Assembly (NCBI GenBank): GCA_019448385.1
Contig: JAGTXO010000003.1
Coordinates: forward strand, 1,178,001 to 1,242,000
Origin: Diacronema lutheri
Lineage: Eukaryota; Haptophyta; Pavlovophyceae; Pavlovales; Pavlovaceae
Direction of reading: 5' to 3'
DNA: 64,000 nt
Part shown: piece by piece, positions 1-11,970 of the stretch
Position numbering within the stretch: position 1 is the stretch's first letter
How the letters are laid out: the number at the start of each line of letters is the position of its first letter
Notes under the pieces: generated by a model
Told to the model about the DNA's origin: nothing
Database searches by the model: none
The model's input: the letters and a program-made list of their open reading frames with translations, nothing else
Program-made: the position numbers and the translations under genes

Positions 1-3000
1 ACGCGGCGGAGGCGCACGGCCGGCTCGCCGCCGCGGCGCGCGAGGAGGCGCGGCTGCGCGCGACGCTGCTCGCGCGCAGCGGCCAGGGCGGTGTCGTCAA
101 CGACGGCGACGGCGACGGCGACGGTCGACCGCAGCGCTCGGCTCTCTCGCGCGCGGCGGCGGCCGAGGCGGTGGCCGAGCAGCTCCGCCTTGAGCTCGCG
201 CAGGCGCACGCGCAGCTCGCGAGGGCGCGAGCGGGCGAGGCGGACAGCGCGCTCGCCGGTGACGTGGGCCCCAGCGCGGCGCGCGCGGCGCCCGCCCGCG
301 CGGCAGACGTGGTTGCGCGCGCGCGCGCCCGACCGCGCGCGCCGAGCGCGCGCGCACAGCTCGAGGTGGCCAACCTTGCGCACGCGCTGCGGCGTGCGCG
401 CGCGCGCCGGCCGAACGCCGGCGACGCCGGTGGCAGTGGCAGCCGGTTGGCCACCAAAGGCCGCGCCGTCGCGCGCGCGCGCGCAGAGGCGGGTACGGAG
501 CTGGGCGAGGGCGAGGGCGAGGGCGAGGGTGCGCGAGCGGGCGCGGGCGCAGGCGCGGAAGCGGAGGGCGTCAAGGCGGGCGGCGGCACGCAGCCGGGCA
601 GCGCCGCTCCGTCCGCCGCCACGTCCGACTCAGAGGCCGAGGCCGAGGCTGAGCTGCGCGCGGGCGGACTTCTCGCGCGCGCAGGCGCCGACCGTGCCGG
701 CGACGTGCGCGCGCTGCTCGGCGCGCTGCGGCACGCGCAGCGCGCGCTCGCGCACGCGCAGCCCGCGGCGGGTGCGCCCGCACCGACGCCGCGTGCCGCG
801 TCGCGCGTCGCCGGCGACGCCGGCGCGGCCGATGCGGCGGCGGCCGACGCGGCCGCGCTGCGCGCGGACGTGGACCGGCTCCGGCGCGCGCTCCGGCACG
901 CGCAGCAGATGGGCGCAGACGAGGCGGCGTCGTTGCGCCAAATCCACCAGATCGAGCTCGCCGGGCTCAACCAGCGGTACGAGCTCGTCGCCGACGGCCA
1001 CCGCACGCTCGCCGCGCGCTGCGCGCAGCTCGCCGAGCAGCTGCACGCCGAGCGCGCGCGCGCGGACGAGCGCGCGCGCGGCGCGGGCGACGCGGAGCGC
1101 GACGACGCGCTCGCACGCGCCGAGGCCAACATCGACCGCGCGAGGCGCCAGCTTGACGCCCGGCCCGACGGCGTGCGGTGGGTCCTCGGCTCGGCCCAGC
1201 CGCCCCCGCCCAAGCGCAGCGCACCTCCGCGCGCCGACGACACACACGCCGCCGTTACCGCTCTGTCGGCGTCGAACGCGCAGCTGCGCGAGGCGGTTGC
1301 GCTTGCGGCGGAAGAGCGCTCGCGCGCGCGCGCCGATGCGGATGGCGCTCACACGAGAGAGGCCGCTGCGCGCGCCGACGCGGCTGCCGCCGCGTCGGCC
1401 GCGCGCGTGGCCGCCGAGCGCGCCGACGCGGCCGAGGCGGACGCGGCTGTCCTCCGGCTGCGCCTCGCTGACTTGGTCGGCGCGCCGGCCGCCGCGGCGG
1501 ACGGCGCTACCGCGTCTGCTGAGCTGCGCGCCGCGCTGGAGGACGCGGCGCGCGCGCGCGTCGACGCCGACGCTCGCGCGGCCGCGCACGAGGCCGAAGC
1601 GGTGGCATTGCGCGCGCGCCTCGACGCGGCAGAGGCGCGCGCCGCGCTTCCGCCTCCGCAGCCGGCAGACGCGCCGAGCGCTGAGCTGTCGCAGCTGCGC
1701 GCGCAGCTCGACGCCGCGCGCGCCGAGCTCGCGGCTGCGCGCGCCGCCGCGCTCGCGCCCGCGCGCGCACCATCGGTCGTACCGCAGAGCACGCCGGCCG
1801 CGCTCGCAGCCGCGGCGCTCGACGCGGTCGAGCGGCGCGCGCGCGAGGCGGAGGGCGCGCGCGTGCAGCTCACGCTCCGGTGCGAGGCGCTCGAGGCGGC
1901 GCTCGCCGAGGCGGACGCGGCGGTCGCGGTTGCGCATGCAGAGCAGGCGGCGGCCGCGCACGACGCGCGGGGGCATAACGAGCACGTGCGCGCGCTGCAG
2001 CACGAGCTGACGCACGCGCAGCGCGCGCTCGCGCGGCTGCACGCGGGCGCGCACGCCGACGCGCCCATGCGCGCGCCGCACGGCCACAGCGTGCGCGCGC
2101 CGCGCGCCGCGCGCGTGCCGCCCGCCGGCGACGATGGCGCCGAGCCGCCCGACGGTGCGCATCTGCCGCTCTGTGCCGAGTGCGCGCCGGCCGTCGGCGC
2201 GCGCGCCAATGCGAGCGCCGTGCCGCCGGCCGCGCCCGCGCCGCTCGCGCCGCCCGCTGCTCCGCATGCCGACGATCGCGCCGCGGCCGCGCTCGCCGAC
2301 GCGCGCGCTGAGCGGCTGGACGCCGAGCTGCGCGTGGCGCAGCTCGAGCTGAGCGCTGCGCGCGACAAGCTGGGCGCCGCGCGCGCCGAGGCGCAGTTTG
2401 CGCGCGCGGCGGTACGCGCGCACGAGGCGGAGAACGCGCGGCTCGCCGATGCCCTCGCCGCCGCGCACGTGACACGAGCCAACAGCGCGAACGGCGGCGG
2501 CGGTGGCGGCGACGGACGGTCCGCAGGCGGGCGCGCGCCGGACGATGCAGCCAGCCGCAACGTCGATGCGCTGCGCGCCGAGCGCGATGGGCTGCGCGCC
2601 GATCTGGCGGCCACACGCGCCGAGCTGACGGCCGCGCGCGCCGCGGTCGGCGCGGCCGAGGCAGCCGAGCAGCGCGCCAGCGCGGCGGCGGCCGACGCAC
2701 GCGCGGCGCACGCGGCGGTGGAGGCGCGCCTCGCCAAGGCCGCCAAGGAGGCGACACGACAGGCGGCGGCGCACGGCGCGAGCGTGCGTGACCTGCGTGA
2801 GAAGGCGGAGCGCGCGGCGAGCGAGGCCGACGCGGCGCAGCAGCGCGCTGCGGCCGCTGACGAGCGCGCGCGCGCGGCGGCGGCGGAGAGCGCGCGCCGC
2901 GGCAAGGCGCTCGCGGACGCGCGCGCGCGGCTCGACGACGCGGCCGCCGCGACCGAGCACGCTCGCAAAGAGGCTGAGCTGACGCTGCGCAAGGAGCATG

Positions 3001-4118
3001 CGGCCGCGCTGAAGGCGGCGCGCACAGACGGCGAACGCCGCCTCGAAGCCGCCGGCGCAAGGGCCGAGGCGCTCGAGCGCCAGCTCGGCGAGGCGCGCAC
3101 AGCGCTCGCTGCGCACGCAGCTGTCGAGCGGCGCAAGTGCGCGCGCTGCGCCTCCCGCGTGCGCACCTTGCCGCGCTTGACCACCGCGCGACCGACGCGC
3201 GTCCAGCTCAGATGCGGGCCACCTGCGCTTTGACACCCGCACGCCATTCCGTGCCCCGCTCGTTGCGCAGGAAGCGCGAGCCCAGCGCCGCCGCCGCCAA
3301 CCCCCAGTCCGCGGCCCTCACGGTGGTTACTGCTGAGCGCGACGCAGCTCTCGCAGAGCGGGCCGCGCTCGTATCAGCAATCCGCGGCGCGGTGGCGGAC
3401 GGTGACGGCGCGGCTGCCGATACGCGCGCGGCGGTGCTCGTCGACGGCGCCTTGGACAAGCGGCCCATCGACGTGCGCGCCCTGTCGGCTGCGCTCGATG
3501 ACGCCATGCGTGCGTCTGCATCGCACGCGCTCGCCAATGCGGTCAAACAGGAAAGGACGGCGGCCGCAGGTGCGCGCGGGACGAGAGGCCGAAATACCGC
3601 GTTGGCAGACCGCCTGCGGCTCTCGCATCGCGCGCGCTCACCCAAAACTTCCTCCTCCCTCTCCCCTTCCGTGTGCGGCAGCCGCGCTCGACGCGACGAT
3701 CAACGAGTTCCACGCGCACGTTGCCGCAATCCGCGATCAGCTCGCGCGAGAAGCCAGCGAGCACGAAGCGCAGCTACGCGAGCGCGACGCAAAGCTGAGC
3801 GCCTACGAGACGGCGCTTGGTGCGCTCGGCGCGCCCCTCGCGGCTGCCGCCGCCCCACCTGGCAAGCCATCCGGCGCGCGCGAGCCTGCTGTTGCCGGGC
3901 TGCAGCAAAGCGACCAGCCTGCCGTTCCACGCTCACCCCGGCGTGCGTCAGACGGAGGTGGCCGTGGTGCCGGGTCGTCTAACCGGGCAGGGACCGGTGG
4001 GCCGCATTCGTCTGTCCGTCGCACCCCTGCGGCCGCCATGCTGGACGAGCAGCTCGTCGCGCAGCTCACGCGCGTGGCAGGTGTGGTCGAGCGGCAGCGC
4101 GCAAGGGCAGTAGAGTGA
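1..4118 (+). CDS. Large coiled-coil protein, 5' end outside window
   Basis: The reading frame is open from the first base, so the gene is partial at its 5' end. I read three exons: 1-3136, 3271-3569 and 3682-4118. Both introns have GT-AG borders and restore the frame exactly. About 1,290 residues are visible. They are dominated by Ala, Arg, Glu, Leu and Asp in heptad-like patterns typical of a long coiled coil, broken by short Gly- or Pro-rich linkers near 480-620, 2040-2270 and 2500-2540. The last exon resumes a coiled-coil segment and ends in a short Ser/Gly-rich tail and a final helix. No catalytic domain or membrane segment is seen. A structural, centrosomal, flagellar or trafficking-tether role is possible, but nothing in the sequence picks one. 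The exon structure is well supported; the function is unknown. Confidence 0.72.
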
Positions 4119-5476
4119 TACACGTCCGAAATGAACTTGCCGTCAAGCTTATCATGCGCCAGCGGCAAAATTTGATTAGTCTGGTCACCTGCTAATCAAG
4201 CCGTACGAGCCGAAGTTCTCCCCCCCCCCCCCCCCCCCCCCCCAACCCCCCCATCCCCTCCTATCTACCTTTCCCCCGAATTAAGCCATTTCTGCGACGG
4301 CCAATTTGCGTGTCTCTGCCAGCGCATGAAGCAGTCAGCGCCGACGTGTTGATGCAGCGCAAGGTGTATGAGGCGGTTAGTGCTTCACAAACCTACGAGG
4401 CCGTCTAGAGCGCATGACAATGCTGCGCCTGTGATTGCGCTTCGCGCGATGACCCATGCGCCGACCGCGAACGCACGCTCATGGAGTGGTCCGCGAGGCC
4501 CTATATGCGGGCTGTTACGCAGTAAGAAAGAGCTTTGTCCGGGAAGGCAGAAAGCCGGGCTGGCACATCTGGCGGAATCAAGGAGCCGAGCCCCTGTTCT
4601 GCTCCTTTTTTGCGACCACCCCCCACCCTGCAACGCGCCGCCGTGGCCGGCGGACGCGGAAGGGAAGACGCCTCCAGCGCCAAGGTCGCCCTCGTGCACC
4701 TTGGGGGGACAATCAGTCCCCCAACGGCGCGACGCCTCCCCATGAGAAAACCGGCCACAAGACTTGGTTACGCGCGGTACAAGGGAGCGCCAGGTGTTCT
4801 GCAAACTTTCTGGAAAGAGGCAACAGTATGGGGACAAAGTAACACGTGTTACTTTGTCCGCTTGCGAGCGCGTTTGTCCATCATAGCACTTGTTCGCGAC
4901 TTTAGCGCAGCAATGTTGCAGCTCGGGCGCGGGCGAGGCCAAGCAATTATGAGCGCGCCCTCAGCCACGTCCACGACCATGATCGCGACCGGCATCACCC
5001 GACGGCTTCGTCTCGACTGCATTCGACTCCAACGACTCATCTTTGGAGCAAGTAGTCTGAGGTCTTTTGCCCGAATCGCGGCCGTAGGCATGCGCGCACA
5101 GTTCGAGAGGTCCGTCAAAACTCATGAACTGAGGCCGTCGGTTTGCTGTTGGCGGAAGGTTCCGTGCAAACACTGAGGGCCCTAGTTGACGCTTTGTGGG
5201 CAGCTTTATGCTCGGAGATGATCGCTCATGCATCAGAACGAAGAGTGGGAAGCCAGTCTTCCTTGGGCCTGGGGTCCCAGCCCGCGAATTGCATGACTTC
5301 GAACAAATGTGGTGAGATGATGCGTTACTTTGTTAAAAGCAGAAGTCCGCAACTGGCCAGCAGACCGCATGCGCATGATCTGGCTCCTCCGCGAAAGCCG
5401 GTTTGAGCAGAGACAATGCATAAAAGAGCTCGGCGGTATGGGGATTATTTGCCCGTTGATTCAGATATTTGTTGGG

Positions 5477-5480
<4 letters not shown>
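4119..5480. other. Gene-poor interval with poly-C tract
   Basis: Composition drops to a more balanced GC than the flanking genes. A 24-base C run lies at 4220-4243, soon after the end of the coiled-coil gene. Open frames on both strands between 4385 and 5176 have ordinary residue composition, but I recognise no family and see no splice support. A 28-bp perfect palindrome (listed separately) lies at 4832-4859. Confidence 0.5.
4832..4859. repeat. 28-bp perfect palindrome centred on CACGTG
   Basis: Both 14-base halves (4832-4845 and 4846-4859) are exact reverse complements with no spacer. The centre is the E-box/G-box hexamer CACGTG. A shorter related string, ttactttgtt, recurs near 5326. It could be a dimeric transcription-factor site or the junction of two inverted transposon ends; the sequence alone does not decide. 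Confidence 0.7.

Positions 5481-5509
<29 letters not shown>
5481..5509. repeat. Poly-G tract
   Basis: An uninterrupted run of about 29 G in an interval (5177-5880) where I recognise no gene. Confidence 0.85.
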
Positions 5510-5510
<1 letters not shown>

Positions 5511-5889
5511 TGGGGGGGATGGTTCAAATTTTTGAGGCAGCGAGCGTCACGATTGTAGTTAACATTGCCGCGCTCGCAAGTACTCTGCTTAGGCGACCAA
5601 GCACGCAGCAACGAGGGTCGCGGCGCTCAAGCGCGGAATGCCCTAGTACTCGAAACCGCTAGCGTATCCACCGCGAAAGCCCATGTTCCGTGGCGCAAGC
5701 CTATGCGCACAAAATTGACGCCGCCAGATGTACGTGGTTTATCGGCGGCTGATCGCAACGCTCTCTTTGACGGCGGCAGACGTGGAGAAACAAGATGGCA
5801 GACATTGAGGATGGAAATAGCGACGCTGTGGCGCAGGACAAGCACACAGCGAAGGACAGTGTTCGGCGTTTTACGCCGCAGGCGAAGAA

Positions 5890-6370
5890 AATTTTTGGCC
5901 CAACTGTTTGGAATTACGACCGTTTGACCAAACACTTGGCCAAACAGTTTGGTCAGCATGGCACACAAACAAACAGTCGGACTAACATTTCGGCCACTTG
6001 GCCAAAATATTGGCCCAATTGTGCACGTGCCCGGACTGTGCTGCACCTCGTCCGGAGACACCGCCGCACAAGCTGCGCTGAGGAGAGGCGAAGCGCTGTC
6101 GACGGCATCATGCCTTCCCGACTTCCCCAGACCCGTGCCTTCCAAACTTTTCCCGGGGGCTGCAGTCCGGCAGTTTGCCAAAAAGTTGGGCCAACCGAGG
6201 CTCACCCAAACAGTTTGGCCAACTGTTTGCCGGGAGGGTCTGTCGAACTCCGCCAAACTGTCGAACTCCGCCCAAACAGTTTGGCAAACGGGCTGTTTAG
6301 CAAATGTGTCGGCCAAACTGTTGGCCAAACTGTTTTCTGTTTGGCCAACACATTTGCCAAACGACACACA
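5890..6370. repeat. Cluster of CCAAACAGTTTGG-type palindromic repeats
   Basis: The motif ccaaacagtttgg and close variants (ggccaactgtttgg, ggccaaactgttggcc) occur about ten times in 480 bp, for example at 5940-5952, 6206-6218 and 6272-6284. The block ends in a strong hairpin: 6300-6318 pairs with 6339-6357 with one mismatch and a 20-nt loop. Base composition is far more AT-rich than the gene blocks. Open frames through it are by-products of the repeats. It looks like a dispersed non-autonomous repeat or element end; its family is unknown. Confidence 0.65.
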
Positions 6371-6379
6371 CTTGTCACT

Positions 6380-7335
6380 ATAGGTGACTCGTGTTGATGA
6401 AGCGGGAATGTTGCACATGAGGACGAGTGTCTACATCTCCTGCCGAGCAATTTAGGGATGTTGTTCTTGCCGAGCGCGGCGGCGAGCATCGGCACGCCAC
6501 GCGTCGAGCAGGGCGAAAGGTGGCGTTCGACGACAAAGTGAAAGTTGCGCGCGGCGCCAAGGAGAGCGTCGTGAATGATGACGGCGGAAAGGTCACACGT
6601 GGCAGGCTTGGCACGCTCGAGAATGTCGAGCACGCGCGGGAGTAAGCCCGTGGCGTGGCATTTGTACACGGCTATGCCGCCGCTGTACTTGTTGCGCAGG
6701 AAGCGCGGCCGGAAGAGGGTGGCGCGCACATCGAGGCCGGTGGCGTCGCGGCGATGTGTGTAAAGATAATGCGCACGCGAAGCAGGTTGACAACGTTTGG
6801 ATTTGCAGGTGTGGCTCGCTCAGATACAATCCGCCCTTCAAAACAGCACTCTCGTTGAGATAGCCCTGCAATATTTTTTCTCCATCTAGGCAGGGCCGTT
6901 GACCTATTTCCCACGCACGCGCGCGTTCTCGCGATGGACGCGCTCGCCGCTCGCCTCGCGACGAACACGGGCGATGCTGATGCGGTCGCGCAGTTCATAA
7001 GCAGCCTTCATGGCGAACCGTAACGCGGCCGCCGACGCGACGTGCATGGCGACAGCCAACGTTCGCGGCGGCACATGCCGGGAGCGACGACGCGCGGATG
7101 TACGAGGAGTGTCGGCGCCAGGGCCTGGCCTGGCTCCTGCTCTGCAGCTGTGCCGGCGGCGGACGATGGCCCCGCGGCCTCCTGCGCGCACGCGTGCGCG
7201 CGCGCGCCCATGCGCGTGCAGAGAAGCTCGCGAGATGAGAGCGTGCCACGGGGGTAACGGCTGAACGGCTAAGCTGCGCGCTGAGTCCATCTGGGCAGAA
7301 ATTCTGAGGCGGCCCCCGAGGCGAAAAGAATACCA
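6380..7335 (-). other. Possible decayed minus-strand gene, unrecognised
   Basis: Between about 7290 and 6400 the minus strand carries three overlapping open pieces in different frames whose residue composition looks more protein-like than the opposite strand. The longest stretch is around 6730-6430, with mixed hydrophobic and charged residues. I could not link the pieces with convincing splice sites and do not recognise a family. It may be a degraded gene or element fragment. Confidence 0.25.
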
Positions 7336-7365
7336 CCGTGCTATTCGTCAAAAGGCCCTTTCCCC

Positions 7366-7456
7366 CCCTCCCTCCTTTGCCCCCCCCCCCCCCCCCCCCC
7401 CCCCTCCCCCCCCCCCCCACTCCCCACCCCCCCCCCCCCACCCCCCCTTCCCCCAT
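7366..7456. repeat. C-rich low-complexity tract
   Basis: About 90 bases of almost pure C with scattered T or A. The following 7460-8350 shows no gene that I recognise. Confidence 0.85.
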
Positions 7457-8357
7457 GACGCCGATTTCTTTGTTTCAAGCAAAAGGGCGGATTCTATGCG
7501 GCCTAGCCACAGTCAAGCAAGTTGAAGGCCCGTGTGCGGCGAAAAGAGTGCAAAGCGCAAACAGATGGCGTCCGCGAGGCGAGCACGCGAGGAGCGTGAG
7601 CGGACGCGCGGCGTGGCACGGCACGTAAGCATGGTATCGGGTTCGCACGCGCCTGGACATTTATGGCGAGTTGCAAAAAGGCATTTGTGAGGAAGTTATC
7701 ATCAGCGATCGGGAGGGCGGGTCTGGTCTGTCTTCGAGGGTGAAAGCCATTTTGGCGGATTTGAGAGCTGAAGACGCGTCAGTGTTCACAATGGCCGTCG
7801 CAGTCAGCACTAGCTTGTCGCTGTGGGACGCGCGGAACATCGATTGAGCATCCGCTTCACGCTTGTCGGCCCGCTGCGACAGCGTTAGATTACAACGGCC
7901 TGTACGTAATGCGCCTGCCTGTCTTTACTCAAGGTCCTCCGCGCTGTCGAAGCTGACCTGGTATAGGACGGCGTTGTTGTCAGCGCGAAGGCGGGCGATG
8001 GTTGCTTGGAGGTTTGGGTCGAGGACTTTGGCGCTATCAACGTCCGGGATCATGATGTTCCGCACATCCACGTCTTGGCAGCTGCGTCCGTCATAGCGCC
8101 GTGATAACGAGTCAAATTGGCGCGCGTTGGCATCGTCGCCATCGAAAGGAGGGTCGACGTCGGCGTCGAGCGAGACGCTCGTTATGCGATGCTGCCGTCA
8201 AGAGCATGGCACCCGCCAAGAATCTATTCGTCGTTTTAAAGTCGCGCACAATGCAGCGGCGCTGTCACGTAGACCCGCCGGTATACATGGAAAGCTGCAA
8301 TCTGAGAGTCACGAGACGGCATGTCATCAAGCGTCGCGTCATTCAACAAGATGAACT

Positions 8358-9667
8358 GTGATTTGCACCAATGAGCAAAAGCAGATCGCGGCGGCGCAAG
8401 GCCGCCGGCCGAGCGCGGCGCCAAAGACGACGTCTATCACCTCACCTAAATATAAGATGCTCTCCAAGAGCTCCCAAAATAGCCTGGACTACCTTCTCGC
8501 GCATTGCCTCCCCGAGGAGACGGAGGACGTCGCGCGGCGATTCGACACGCTGCTCGCTAGCCTGGCTGGCGAGATCCTCGGCTCGGACATCGCCGACGCG
8601 CCCTGCGGCGTCGCGCGCCTGCGGCTCCCGCTGCGCCACAGCGGCCTCGGGATACGCTCGCGCGTCGATTTGCGCGATCCTGCGTTCACAGGTGCCGCGG
8701 CGAAGGCCATCCCCTCCCTTGCCGACCACGTCCCTGACGCGGCGACCAGCAGCGTGCGGCCGGGAGTCCTCAGCACGGCCAGGATCGCCGGCATCGTCGG
8801 GCAGGGCTCTTTTGACGACAAGGCGTACGAACTCTCTCCTTTTTCGACGCGGGCAGAAGGACGGGAGACGCAACGCTCCGCAGCTGGCAGGCGATGCAGC
8901 AGCGCGCAGCGCCGATCGGCTGCTCGGCGCCTGGCCATGGGGCTCTCACCGCGGACGCTTCCAATCTGGGTTACGGCATTCACAACCTCCAAAACGCCAC
9001 CACGACCCAGCCGGACTTCGCGAGTGCTTTGCGCGGTATATGGCCGCGCCGAGCCCCGCGTGCGCACCGTTTGTCGGCCAGCGCCTCCACGTCGTTCGTC
9101 GCGCGGGCGACGGCACGGTGGATCGGCACGGCGACAACCTCGTCACGGCGTCAGCGTGCGGCGACCACGAGGCCCGCTACCGACATGATCCGCTCGTCGA
9201 CCAGCTCACGACGGCCGTGCGCAACGCTGGCAGCATGCTACGCGCGGCAGGAGGACAGCTCGTTCTACCGCTCAGCCATCCCACAGGACACGCTCGACGC
9301 CATGGGGCCAAGTACCGTTCGGTGGCGCCCGTGCGTGGTGCGGTCGTGGGCGGCTTTAACGAGGGCAGTGCCGGCCTCTACAGCCTCATCGCTGACATCT
9401 CTGCGAGTGCACGCGCATTTGGGCCTGAGCGCGGCGGCCGCCGCGGCGGCCGCGCGGCGGGTGCTCATCTCGCACGTCGGCACGATGGCCGCGCGAGGCC
9501 ATGCGCAGCTCATCCTCGCGCGCCTGCGATTCATCGCTCCGCTCGCCGCGCAGCGCGCGTCCAGTCGCGCGCCCGCGCACAGTGTCTTCTCCATGCGCTC
9601 GCTTGAGGTGGCGCTCCTGGCGCAGGGGGCCGGCGGGCGCTGTTTTGGTGGTGCGGTGGCGGCGTAG
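8358..9667 (+). pseudogene. Retrotransposon reverse-transcriptase C-terminal remnant
   Basis: From about 8440 the plus strand encodes a segment like the region just after the reverse-transcriptase palm and thumb in non-LTR elements: a helix-rich stretch, then an alternating Leu-Pro segment leading to HSGLGIRS at about 8640-8665. That resembles the conserved GGLGLRS-like motif followed by Ala-rich helices. Around 9100-9290 a second conserved-looking piece resembles the C-terminal zinc-knuckle/His region of such polyproteins (ACGDHEARYRHD). These pieces lie in three frames, with breaks near 8850 and 9300, so the element is dead. The catalytic palm motifs are absent here; a similar palm fragment lies at 41.8-42.3 kb. 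The family is inferred by eye only. Confidence 0.5.
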
Positions 9668-10930
9668 GGGGGTTTCGGCTCTCGTGCGGCTTTCAGGCGG
9701 TGGCGCGACACGTGATACTATGCCGTCCTCACGATCTTAGACTGCACGTTCCAATATATTATAAAAGCACATTTCTTTTGAATAAGGCTTATTCCCCAAG
9801 ACAGATCGTCACGGCTGCACGACTGCTTCTATTTTCAATCGCCAAATACCCCCATCCCCCATAAGGAACAAGCACATACCGCATGTATGACTGTAACGAC
9901 GTGGATCCGGAAAATGAATGACACGTTCTTTGCAACACCGACATCTCTCACAGAACGGGCCAAGAGGAGCTGCTTCTCTTAGAATCCCCTGCGTTTTTCT
10001 TGGAATCACAATATCGCCTGTACGGCCGGCGCGCGTTAGCGATGGGTGAGAGCAATCGCTGAGTATCAGCGTGGCGTACAGCTCTCCTTCGTCGATGGCT
10101 GCGGCCACGCGCAAAAAATGTTGCAGTAGATCGGGTGGAACTTCGCATCAATCAAAAGGTCGTTTTGCATCGCCTCTTTGGTATGTCCATCCCTGCATTT
10201 GGTGCGCGCGTTGTTTGCGGCGATGTTGCAGCGAGCATGTGGCTCTTGTCTAGCGCCGCGTCCAGTTTCGCTTGGCTTGGCGATTGACATGAACTTGGGC
10301 ATCTTGACCGGGTCCGAGTTGAGCGGCAGCTCCTTATCCTTGCGGGTGCTCAGCAGCACTTTGGACGCCGCGATGATCAGGGCCGACCTCGAGACTGCGC
10401 GAGCGACCGTGTGTGCGGCGCTGCGCTGCGCCACGCTTACACCGACGATCTGCGCGTGTGGCTCACCAACTTCGGAGACTTGGCCAGAGTGATCGATACG
10501 AATGACATGTGCGTCACTGGAGGCGAGCGTGCCGCATGCCGCGGGCAACGCCACGATTCTCCGCACTCTGTTGGCCATTGCGTGGTTCACGTTCTTTTGT
10601 TTGGCGCACAATCACCACGCCGTTCGCCTAACACGTCGTCGTGGTCATCATGATCCACGTTCGTCGAGTGCGACACATCCGTCAAGCCCGGTGGCAATGA
10701 GCGCCCACGCCGCTTTCCCATCCTTGTATGCAGCGCTGCTTTCAAGGATTTGGCCAAGGCGACAGTTCATCGCGGCGTGGTCAATCAGCAGCCTTCATGT
10801 TTCGCAACGCGGCCGTCTACTCGCGCCGCGACAATCCACATCCGCCCGTGCAGCTCGGTTTCCTGACTTCGTCGACATCTGCACGTGGCTGACCGACATC
10901 TGCACAGCGCGCTAAATAGAATTTGGAGGG
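9668..10930. other. Gene-poor interval
   Basis: An AT-rich stretch (9745-9790) contains a tatattataaaag string that could be a promoter or a 3' end. Minus-strand open frames at 9809-10114 and 10066-10611 have balanced composition. The first carries several Cys residues (CERCRCC and a later CGMC), but I recognise no family. A G-rich tract lies at 10924-10956. Confidence 0.4.
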
Positions 10931-10956
10931 GGTGGGGGTGGGGGGGGGGGGGGGGA
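10924..10956. repeat. Poly-G tract
   Basis: A G-dominated run with two interrupting T or A bases. Confidence 0.8.
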
Positions 10957-11139
10957 AGGGACCACGTGCAGTTTCTGTTAGACGACAGCACGCTTTTGTG
11001 CGCCACAGTGGTCGGCATGTACGGCGAGCCGCCATTCCAGCAAGACGGCAAGCGAGAAGTCGGCGCACGCCATCCTCCTTTCGTCCCCCTCCTCGCCACG
11101 ATCTTCGGCATGCGCCGTCAGGTTGGCCAGGCGCTGTGG

Positions 11140-11970
11140 TGTAACTCTCGCCGCAAACCATGCACGCGCGCGCAAGGAGCAGCTGTGCGTGACTGCGCAT
11201 GACGCACGCGGCGAGCTCGTGGCGCATGACGCGCTCGAGCGACGGCCGGGCAGCCGCACTGGTCGATGTGCGTCTTCGCGCCATTTACGCGCCCTTGCCC
11301 ATGTGCAAGAGCGTCTTGAGGAGGCTTGCCAGCCCAGACGACCAGTGCGGCTGCCCGGCCACTCGCTGATCCACGCACACGGGAAAGGGGAACGCGTTGA
11401 GGCGCTGATGCACGAAATATAATTCTGCGAGGCGGTGGCGCGTCGCGGCCAGCCGCACTGGTCGTCTGGGCTGGTCGTCCCGTGTGCGTGGATCAGCGAG
11501 TGGCGGGTCCCGAGGGCAAGGCACGCTCGACGGCTGGGGTGACCAGAGCGTTGACATTTGCCGGCGGCCACCTTCGTGGCACCACCACCAATTGACGGCG
11601 AGGGCTGCACGCTGAGAGCAGGTCCGAGTGCGCGAGCGCTCCGAATGGCGGTTCTCGTGCGTCAAACAGGCAAAAGCTCCTCGTGTTTGACGGCGTGCTG
11701 CTGCTGCTGGAGATCTCGGATTGCGGCGGGAAGTGGAGCATTTGGATGGCGAGATCGGGGATCGAAGAGATTTCGATGCCGTCCGCGCTGCGTCGACGCG
11801 CGCGTTGACTTTCTTTTGGTTTGGATAGCGCGCATGGGCGCGCCCTCGCGCGGCGTCGCCCAGGCGGCGCTCGAGCGGCACATGCGCCTTCAGCTCGCAG
11901 CGTGCGTCGCGCGCAGGCACGTGCAGCTTTTGCTCGCGCGCGCGCGCAGAAGGCGCGCGGACAGGCGCCG
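11140..11970. repeat. Scrambled inverted-repeat segment
   Basis: The 23 bases at 11331-11353 recur as a perfect reverse complement at 11450-11472. The adjoining block 11354-11384 recurs inverted at about 11478-11505, so the two blocks have swapped order and are not simple arms of one hairpin. Part of block 1 also appears near 11249-11268. At protein level, the minus strand at about 11150-11240 and the plus strand at about 11860-11945 encode related peptides (LAACV then LLLARA), so an older, larger inverted duplication is likely. No intact gene is recognised. Confidence 0.55.

Noticed and set aside
630-3247. Long antisense frames opposite the coiled-coil gene
   Set aside because: They mirror the GC-rich codon pattern of the plus strand, have Arg/Ala-rich low-complexity translations, and conflict with the well-supported GT-AG exon structure.
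4385-5176. Genes in the gene-poor interval on both strands
   Set aside because: The frames overlap each other on opposite strands, show no family features and lack splice or promoter support.
5795-6397. Protein-coding genes made of repeated WPNSLA/KQFGQ-like peptides
   Set aside because: The peptides appear on both strands because the underlying DNA motif is palindromic; there is no sign of selection for a protein.
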